From NCBI GenBank assembly GCA_020848595.1, contig JADLHV010000105.1, forward strand, positions 1 through 13,269: a DNA stretch of 13,269 bases, read 5' to 3'. Below are positions 7,980 to 13,269 of this stretch, piece after piece (positions within the stretch are counted from its first letter, which is position 1; the number at the start of each line of letters is the position of its first letter). A model generated the notes under the pieces. That model was given only the letters and a program-made list of their open reading frames with translations, made no database searches and was not told the origin of the DNA. Origin of the DNA: Bacteroidia bacterium. GTDB lineage: Bacteria > Bacteroidota > Bacteroidia > NS11-12g > UBA955. A program made the position numbers and the translations under genes.

Positions 7980-7991
7980 CGTTTAACTAAT

Positions 7992-10034
7992 ATGGCTTTG
8001 CTCTACCCTACTTTCCTTTGGGCATTTTTCGCTCTTTTGATTCCGATCGCCATACATTTATTTAATTTTAGAAGATTTAAGAAAATTGAATTCTCTAATG
8101 TCCGTCTTCTTTCTCAGATTGATAGACAAACTAAAAGTGGTAATCAATTAAAAAAACGATTAATCCTAGCCTCTCGATTACTTGCCTTTTCTTTCCTTAT
8201 ATTAGCTTTTTGCCAACCTTTGTTGCGTTCCGAAAATTGGAAAAATTCTATTGGAAAAAATTCAATCAGTATTATTCTAGACAATACTTATAGCATGAAT
8301 TTAAATGGCGATGAAGGTCAACTTCTTGAAGCAGCAAAAAACAGAGCTAGAGCCATTGTAAACGGCGCTTCTAATGCCGACGAATTTAATATTATTACAT
8401 CCGACCTCAATGCTATATTTATGCATTTCCGTGGTAAGCAAGCTACTCTTGAAAATATTGACAAAATTAGACTTACCGCTGCGTCCCGCCCTTTAAGTGA
8501 TTTATTAGAAGTTCAAAATCGCTTACTAAAAAGTAAAAATGGTCATAAAATGGGATTTTGCATTTCTGACTTTCAAAAGAAAAACACAACAATATCTAAA
8601 ACTATAATTGATAGCACTGTTAAAAAAACTTGGATTAAACTTGAAAGCTCTCAGCTTGACAATATCAGTATAGATACATGTTTTCTAAATTCACCGATAA
8701 TTCAAATCGGTCAAAATATTGGCTTGGTTGCTCAAGTGAGTAATTATACCAAAGACAAAGTAGAAGATTTAACACTCGAATTATGGGTAGATGGCAAACC
8801 TAAAGGCATTGCCAATTTTACCATTAATCCATATTCAAATGAAAGACAAATCATAAATTTCACACTTGAATCTGGTGGTAATCATCAGTGCGAATTAAAA
8901 TTACCTGGAGACAATATTGCAATTGATGATGAATTATATTTTTCTCTCAATATCAAAAACGACTACCATGTTTTAGTCATAAGTGAAGAAGGTGAACGTT
9001 ATGCAGACGCTGTATTCTCTGATAATCCCGGATTCATTTATTTAAAAGAAAATGATGGCAATATAAATTTTAGTTCTTTCAAAAAACAAGAACTCATTAT
9101 TCTTCAAGGTTTAAATTCTATTCAAAGTGGTTTGAATTCAGAAATAAAAAAATTCGTGCAAAATGGAGGTACAGTTCTAGCTTTTCCAAATAAAAATTCA
9201 GATGTAGTAACTTCAGGATTAAAATTATTGTGCAGCGATTTCGGAATCAATTTCTCAGAACAAACAGACAATACAAATACAAAGGTTTCATACTTAGAAC
9301 TAAAACACCCAATATATCAGAATGTCTTCGAAAACACTCCTAAAAACCCCGATTATCCTACCGTTAATAAACATTATATAGTACAAGCAAATACGGGTGT
9401 AAGCATAGCTAAATTAAGCAATGGGCATCCCTTTATACACGAGATTAATTTTGGGAAAGGACATTTTATTATTTGTGTAAGTGCAACAGATAATGCTTGG
9501 GGAAACTTTCAAAATCATGCTTTATTTCCACCAACATTAATAAAATCAGCGATGATGGGAAAATACAAATCTGAATTATATCAGATATGTGCGAGTAATG
9601 TGCCAATTTTCACTGGATTACCTTTTGAAATGGAATCTGGAATTTCATTAATATCTAAAAAAACCTCTTTTGTACCTGAAGTTATTAACAACAATGGTGA
9701 GATGACTTTAAATACAAATGGCGAAATAGAATCACCAGGTCATTATAACTTACTCATTAAGAATAATGATACGGCTATTAGTTCAATTGCCTTCAATTTA
9801 AGCAGAAATGAAAGTGACACAAGAACTCTAGACGATGATGAATTTTCTCAAATTTGCTTCGAAAACAGCATTTCAGAATTTACCGGCAGTTCAGAAAAAC
9901 TATCTTCAGAATTTAATAAGAATCTGAAAGGTACTAACTTGTGGAAATGGTGTATTATTTTTGTTTTGTTTTTCTTACTTATTGAAATACTTTTGATCAG
10001 ATTTTACAAGACTAATGCAAAGCTACCTGCTTAA
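7992..10034 (+). CDS. BatA-domain membrane protein with von Willebrand A-like region
   Basis: The N-terminus MALLYPTFLWAFFALLIPIA plus HLFNFRRFKK is the BatA N-terminal double-transmembrane domain: membrane segments at about 5-23 and 56-77 with a short cytoplasmic basic stretch between. A VWA-like fold follows from about 90 (SISIILDNTYSMN), with a degenerate MIDAS D97-x-T99-x-S101. A long extracytoplasmic region resembles the DUF4159/glutamine amidotransferase-like part of such proteins. A C-terminal membrane segment lies at about 651-672, with a short basic tail. Total length is 680 residues from ATG 7992. The alternative TTG at 7977 lies within the promoter -7 element and adds only MRLTN. 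The function is not established; BatA relatives occur in aerotolerance (Bat) and MoxR-linked loci, but no MoxR ATPase or other Bat gene is seen here. It is the first gene of the envelope operon, and its end overlaps the next gene by 20 bases. Confidence 0.85.
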   Translation: MALLYPTFLWAFFALLIPIAIHLFNFRRFKKIEFSNVRLLSQIDRQTKSGNQLKKRLILASRLLAFSFLILAFCQPLLRSENWKNSIGKNSISIILDNTYSMNLNGDEGQLLEAAKNRARAIVNGASNADEFNIITSDLNAIFMHFRGKQATLENIDKIRLTAASRPLSDLLEVQNRLLKSKNGHKMGFCISDFQKKNTTISKTIIDSTVKKTWIKLESSQLDNISIDTCFLNSPIIQIGQNIGLVAQVSNYTKDKVEDLTLELWVDGKPKGIANFTINPYSNERQIINFTLESGGNHQCELKLPGDNIAIDDELYFSLNIKNDYHVLVISEEGERYADAVFSDNPGFIYLKENDGNINFSSFKKQELIILQGLNSIQSGLNSEIKKFVQNGGTVLAFPNKNSDVVTSGLKLLCSDFGINFSEQTDNTNTKVSYLELKHPIYQNVFENTPKNPDYPTVNKHYIVQANTGVSIAKLSNGHPFIHEINFGKGHFIICVSATDNAWGNFQNHALFPPTLIKSAMMGKYKSELYQICASNVPIFTGLPFEMESGISLISKKTSFVPEVINNNGEMTLNTNGEIESPGHYNLLIKNNDTAISSIAFNLSRNESDTRTLDDDEFSQICFENSISEFTGSSEKLSSEFNKNLKGTNLWKWCIIFVLFFLLIEILLIRFYKTNAKLPA

Positions 10035-11307
10035 AAATATTACCATTGTGGACGAAAATTCCAAGTATAACGGTCACTTAGGCGACCTATGAATTTCTAA
10101 TGGCCGTATTAATGAATTCGGCATCAATATCGATGAATCAAGTTACCAAAAAGTTCTCGATTTTAGTGGATGTATGGTTAGCCCTGCATTCGTTGATTTA
10201 AGATGTAACAGCAGCGAACCAGGTTACGAACATAGAGAAACATTAAAATCATTGAATCGCTGCGCTATGTCTGGTGGTTATGCTTATGTTGCACTGCTTC
10301 CTAACTGCCTCCCTGTAAGAGATGACAAGGCCGGAATAGAGTTTGTCATTCATCACACTGAACGTCTTGATGTTAATTTCTTACCACTAGGTGCCATCAC
10401 TCATAATCTCAATTCAGACGATTTATGTGAATTGTATGACATGAAACAATCTGGCGCAGCAGCTTTCTCAAATGCTAATACACCTCTAGACAATATTGGT
10501 TCTATGAGCAGAGCAATGCAATATTCTAAAAGCTTTGATGGTTTGATTTATAGCTTTTGTGATGAACCTGAATTATGTAAAGGTGCATTTGTTGCAGAAG
10601 GTCCTGTCGCTGTGAGCCTTGGCTTAAAAGGGAAACCTCAAATGGCAGAGTTCCTTAGAGTGCAAAGAGATGTTGAATTAGCTGATTACCACCAATCTAG
10701 AATTCATATTTCAAAAATAAGCACCGAAAAATCAGTCGAAATTATTAGACAAGCTAAAGCTCAAGGTATTCAAGTTTCCTGCGATGTGGCTATAATGAAT
10801 CTCGCCTTGACTGATGAAGCTATAATGGACTTTGATAGCAATTTAAAACTTAACCCTCCTTTGCGACAAGCTAGTGATGTTAAAGCTCTTTGGTCTGGAT
10901 TATTAGATGGAACAATTGATGCCATTTGCTCTGATCATCACCCTCAAGAAATTGAACATAAAAAAGTTGAATTTGAATATGCCTCTAATGGGGCTATTTC
11001 TATTCAAATTGCTATGAGTATAGGCATTGAAGGTCGCAATCGCTTCTGCCCAACAATGTCTGATGAAAAACTGTTTTCAAAGTTTAATTATGGTGGAGCA
11101 AAAGTGCTCGGAATTGAATTAGAAGCCATTGAAGAAGGCTCTAGCGCTACGTTAACCGTCATTAATCCAAATAAACAAACTATTCTTACAAAAAAATCCA
11201 ATCACTCCGGATCAGACAATACTTACTATTTAAATAAACCTCTACCCTATTTTATTGAGGCAACTTTCTTAAATGATAATTGTCTTTTTAATACAAACCA
11301 CCATTAA
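10015..11307 (+). CDS. dihydroorotase-like protein, metal ligands lost, interrupted by an in-frame TGA
   Basis: Starting at ATG 10015 the frame reads MQSYLLKNITIVDENSK..., a standard dihydroorotase N-terminus. It meets TGA at codon 26 and then continues as ISNGRINEFG, the expected next strand, staying open to TAA for 430 codons in all, a normal DHOase length. The longest uninterrupted part begins at ATG 10174 (residue 54, MVSPAFVDLR), which would lack the N-terminal strands. Family marks are SPAFVDLR, EPGYEHRETL, LLPNCLP, LNPPLR and SDHHP. Compared with active DHOase, HxH reads R63-C-N65, the bridging Asp is N153, and two His ligands are F181 and K234; only D307 remains. The substrate Arg after HxH is Ser. 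It is therefore probably a catalytically dead paralogue of the kind known to support aspartate carbamoyltransferase, or one with another role. It overlaps the BatA gene by 20 bases and precedes DUF4199 by 2. Confidence 0.8.
10090..10092 (+). other. in-frame TGA codon inside the dihydroorotase-like gene
   Basis: TGA falls at codon 26 of the frame that starts at ATG 10015, between GDL and ISNGRI. No frameshift accompanies it: both sides match the family in the same frame. No ATG, GTG or TTG occurs in frame between it and ATG 10174. The possibilities are a true nonsense mutation, a base-call error (for example TGG or TTA in the real genome) or recoding. Confidence 0.9.
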
Positions 11308-11309
11308 TT

Positions 11310-11876
11310 ATGAACGAAAATATTACTGAACAAACATTATCCCCTAAATCTAGCCCAATGAGTGTGGCTTATAAATGGGGACTTATTGCTGCCGCATATT
11401 TCATCCTGAAAATGTATGTGGTCTATTTTATGGATCCAGAAAATTATAACCCGCAAAAAGGTGGATTTGTTTCTGGATTACTCGACCTCGCTGTTTCATT
11501 ATTTGTAATGTACATGGCAAATAAAGAATATCGTGATAAGTTTAACAATGGCTTCTTAACTTTCGGACAAGGCTATAAAACGTCTTTCCTAACAGGTCTT
11601 GTAATTATTGTCTTAATTACCTTATTCATGTTTGTGTTTTTTACTTATCAAATTGATTATGAGCAAATGGTTCTAAATAGTCTCGATGAAAGAATCAAAC
11701 TCTTAAAAGCTAAAGGCATGTCTGATGAAGACATCCAAAAAGGTATTGAACAAGGCAAGAAATTTATGACAAAAGAATTTGCTGTATTATTCTCTGCTAT
11801 TTTCTTTGTAATCATCTATGCAATCTTTGCTTTGATTTCTTCAGCAATAACTAAACGTGTCCCAAAAGCTCTATAA
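11310..11876 (+). CDS. DUF4199 family membrane protein
   Basis: This is a 188-residue integral membrane protein with four predicted segments, at about 20-41, 53-70, 92-114 and 158-180. A charged stretch (116-156, rich in Glu, Lys and Asp, likely helical) lies between the third and fourth. The segment YRDKFNNGFLTFGQGYKTSF (74-93) is the mark of DUF4199, a family common in Bacteroidota with no established function. It begins 2 bases after the dihydroorotase-like stop and ends 25 bases before the family 2 glycosyltransferase, so it is surely co-transcribed. Its position next to envelope glycosyltransferases suggests a membrane or envelope role, but that is inference only. Confidence 0.85.
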   Translation: MNENITEQTLSPKSSPMSVAYKWGLIAAAYFILKMYVVYFMDPENYNPQKGGFVSGLLDLAVSLFVMYMANKEYRDKFNNGFLTFGQGYKTSFLTGLVIIVLITLFMFVFFTYQIDYEQMVLNSLDERIKLLKAKGMSDEDIQKGIEQGKKFMTKEFAVLFSAIFFVIIYAIFALISSAITKRVPKAL

Positions 11877-11891
11877 TATTCAGTCTGAATT

Positions 11892-11895
11892 AGGA
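11892..11895 (+). promoter_or_regulatory. possible Shine-Dalgarno site for the GT2 gene
   Basis: AGGA lies 6 bases upstream of ATG 11902. Such sites are uncommon in Bacteroidota, and this one favours ATG 11902 over the in-frame GTG at 11857, which lies inside the DUF4199 gene. Confidence 0.4.
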
Positions 11896-11901
11896 ACTCA
11901 A

Positions 11902-12858
11902 ATGAAAGATATCTCTATTGTCATACCATTACTTAATGAAAAAGAATCTCTACCCGAGTTAGAAGAATGGATTGCGAAGGTTATGAATGCAAACCATTAT
12001 GCTTATGAAATCATTTTTATTGATGATGGCAGTAACGATGGTAGCTGGGAGACAATTCAATCTTTATCCGAAAAAAATTCTAATATTAAAGGCATACGTT
12101 TCCGACGTAACTATGGAAAATCTGCTGCTTTAAATATTGGTTTCGCTGAATCTAATGCTAAAGTAGTTATAACTATGGACGCAGATTTACAAGATAGTCC
12201 AGACGAAATACCTGCCCTTTACAACAAAATAATAAACGATCAATACGATTTGATTTCTGGTTGGAAAAAGAAACGATATGATCCGATCACAAAAACTATC
12301 CCAACAAAACTTTTCAATTGGGCAACTCGTAAAATGAGTGGCATTTATTTACATGATTTTAATTGTGGTTTAAAAGCTTATAGCAATGAAGTTGTAAAGA
12401 ATATTGAAGTCTATGGTGAAATGCATCGATATATCCCTGTTTTAGCTAAGTCATCTGGATTTAAAAGAATTGGAGAACAAGTAGTTGAACATAGAGCAAG
12501 AAAGTATGGAACGACTAAATTTGGCTTAGATAGATTTGTTAATGGATTTCTTGATCTATTAACGATTTTCTTTATGGGTAAATTTGGCAAAAAACCTATG
12601 CACTTTTTTGGTGTTTATGGTTTATTAAGTTTTATAATCGGTTTCTGTATTGCTGTTTATATTCTAGTTGATAAATTGGTGCATTTAATGCGGCATGAAC
12701 CCGCTCCTTTAGTTGCTGACTCTCCGATTTTTTATTTAGGACTTGTTACTATGATTATTGGTACTCAGCTTTTCTTAGCTGGATTTCTTGGTGAACTAAT
12801 TAGTCGATCTAGTGGCGAACGTAATCAATATTCGGTCTCAGAAAAACTGAATTTGTAA
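11902..12858 (+). CDS. glycosyltransferase family 2, polyprenyl-phosphate sugar transferase-like
   Basis: At 318 residues it resembles dolichol-phosphate mannosyltransferase and GtrB/ArnC-type enzymes, which move a sugar from a nucleotide donor to undecaprenyl phosphate at the inner membrane. The GT-A domain (1-225) shows ISIVIPLLNEKES (4-16), DDGSNDGSW (41-49), the DxD-type DADLQD (93-98), DFNCGLKAY (152-160) and HRARKYGTTKFG (197-208). Two membrane helices follow, at about 235-256 and 276-297, with a cytoplasmic tail. The start at ATG 11902 gives the standard family N-terminus and has an AGGA upstream; the GTG at 11857 would add 15 residues without family support and would overlap DUF4199. 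The stop TAA shares its last A with the ATG of the next gene, indicating translational coupling to the family 4 glycosyltransferase. The donor sugar cannot be read from sequence. Confidence 0.93.
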   Translation: MKDISIVIPLLNEKESLPELEEWIAKVMNANHYAYEIIFIDDGSNDGSWETIQSLSEKNSNIKGIRFRRNYGKSAALNIGFAESNAKVVITMDADLQDSPDEIPALYNKIINDQYDLISGWKKKRYDPITKTIPTKLFNWATRKMSGIYLHDFNCGLKAYSNEVVKNIEVYGEMHRYIPVLAKSSGFKRIGEQVVEHRARKYGTTKFGLDRFVNGFLDLLTIFFMGKFGKKPMHFFGVYGLLSFIIGFCIAVYILVDKLVHLMRHEPAPLVADSPIFYLGLVTMIIGTQLFLAGFLGELISRSSGERNQYSVSEKLNL

Positions 12859-13269
12859 TGGGAAAAAAAGTGGTTATTGTTGGACCTGCCTATCCTCTTA
12901 GAGGTGGCTTAAGTACCTATAATGAGCGTCTATGCCTTGGATTTAATGAAAACGGCAACCATTGCTCTATTCTTAGCTTTAGTTTACAATACCCAAATTT
13001 TCTATTTCCTGGAAAAACTCAATTCAGTTCTGACCCAGCTCCACAAAATATACAAATAGATACTGCAATTAACTCTATTAACCCATTTAACTGGATAAAA
13101 GTTGGACTAAAATATAAAAAGCTAGCTCCAGATCTTATGGTTTTTAGATATTGGATGCCTTTTATGGCGCCTTGCCTAGGAACTATTGCTCGTATCGCAA
13201 GTAAAAATGGTAAAACTAAAATGGTCGCTATTGCCGATAATATTTATCCGCATGAAAAACATTTTTACG
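12858..13269 (+). CDS. glycosyltransferase family 4, N-terminal part (cut by window end)
   Basis: The reading frame begins with the ATG of a TAATG junction with the preceding stop and stays open for 137 codons to the window end. The N-terminus MGKKVVIVGPAYPLRGG, followed by LSTYNERL, is the donor-side entry of a GT-B fold glycosyltransferase of the WbnH/GT4 type common in Bacteroidota. It continues with QYPNFLFPGKTQ, INSINPFNW, WMPFMAPC and ADNIYPHEK, all characteristic of that group. The C-terminal domain with the EX7E motif is beyond the window. It is coupled to the family 2 transferase, which suggests both act on the same envelope polysaccharide or glycolipid. Confidence 0.85.
   Translation, partial: MGKKVVIVGPAYPLRGGLSTYNERLCLGFNENGNHCSILSFSLQYPNFLFPGKTQFSSDPAPQNIQIDTAINSINPFNWIKVGLKYKKLAPDLMVFRYWMPFMAPCLGTIARIASKNGKTKMVAIADNIYPHEKHFY

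Noticed and set aside
7977..7991. TTG start for the BatA-domain protein.
   Set aside because: The codon lies in the promoter -7 element TAAGTTTG, and the family N-terminus begins at ATG 7992.
10090..10122. UGA read as selenocysteine: a small hairpin (GCCG at 10103-10106 with CGGC at 10119-10122, plus an inner ATT/AAT stem) starts about 10 bases after the TGA.
   Set aside because: The stem is only 4 plus 3 bp around a mismatch, the loop lacks the G/U features of bacterial SECIS elements, and the residue lies in an N-terminal strand of a family with no known selenoproteins.
10015..11307. Reassignment of TGA to Trp in this organism, hinted at by the absence of TGA among the ten visible stop codons (nine TAA, one TAG).
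   Set aside because: All other genes are full length under the standard code, with Trp written as TGG, and only one in-frame TGA exists. TAA preference is normal in AT-rich Bacteroidota.
11857..11901. GTG start for the family 2 glycosyltransferase.
   Set aside because: It adds 15 residues without family likeness and overlaps DUF4199; ATG 11902 has an AGGA upstream and gives the standard N-terminus.
1..13269. Mobile elements, tRNA or rRNA genes, CRISPR arrays, attachment sites, riboswitches.
   Set aside because: No transposase or integrase frame, no direct-repeat array and no RNA-gene-like segment was seen; no gene-free stretch is longer than 196 bases.

Overview
The window is an AT-rich, gene-dense stretch of a bacterial chromosome, most likely from the phylum Bacteroidota. 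Four things point there. The upstream regions carry the Bacteroidota -7 promoter element TAnnTTTG instead of TATAAT. Most starts have no Shine-Dalgarno sequence. Several proteins have Bacteroidota-style forms (GpsA with GDLLVT, a BatA-domain protein, DUF4199, an RGG-type family 4 glycosyltransferase). A kynurenine monooxygenase is also present. I see no mobile elements, tRNA, rRNA, CRISPR array or prophage genes, and this reads as ordinary core chromosome. I cannot name a genus.

Layout. The window opens inside kmo (kynurenine 3-monooxygenase, +), which converges on and overlaps aroA (EPSP synthase, -). A short divergent region separates aroA from gpsA, which is followed after 4 bases by a polX-type gene (+). 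A family 9 glycosyltransferase (+) starts with GTG behind its own promoter. It meets fumC (class II fumarase, -) tail to tail across a hairpin that can terminate both. A 196-base divergent region then starts a tight forward series: BatA-domain membrane protein, dihydroorotase-like protein, DUF4199 membrane protein, family 2 glycosyltransferase and family 4 glycosyltransferase (cut by the window end). Their junctions are 20 bases of overlap, then gaps of 2 and 25 bases, then a 1-base overlap, which suggests one operon directed at the cell envelope.

The other genes are housekeeping: tryptophan-to-NAD catabolism (kmo), the shikimate pathway (aroA), glycerol-3-phosphate for phospholipids (gpsA), DNA repair (polX) and the TCA cycle (fumC).

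Three things deserve a second look. (1) The dihydroorotase-like gene has an in-frame TGA at codon 26, although the reading frame is intact on both sides, and its product has lost nearly all metal-binding residues of a true dihydroorotase. (2) The PolX protein keeps all PHP-domain metal ligands but appears to have lost two of the three polymerase aspartates. (3) All five genes that begin a transcription unit carry a TAnnTTTG-like element followed by C, only 7 to 22 bases before the start codon, implying almost leaderless mRNAs. No wholly new multi-gene system is evident.
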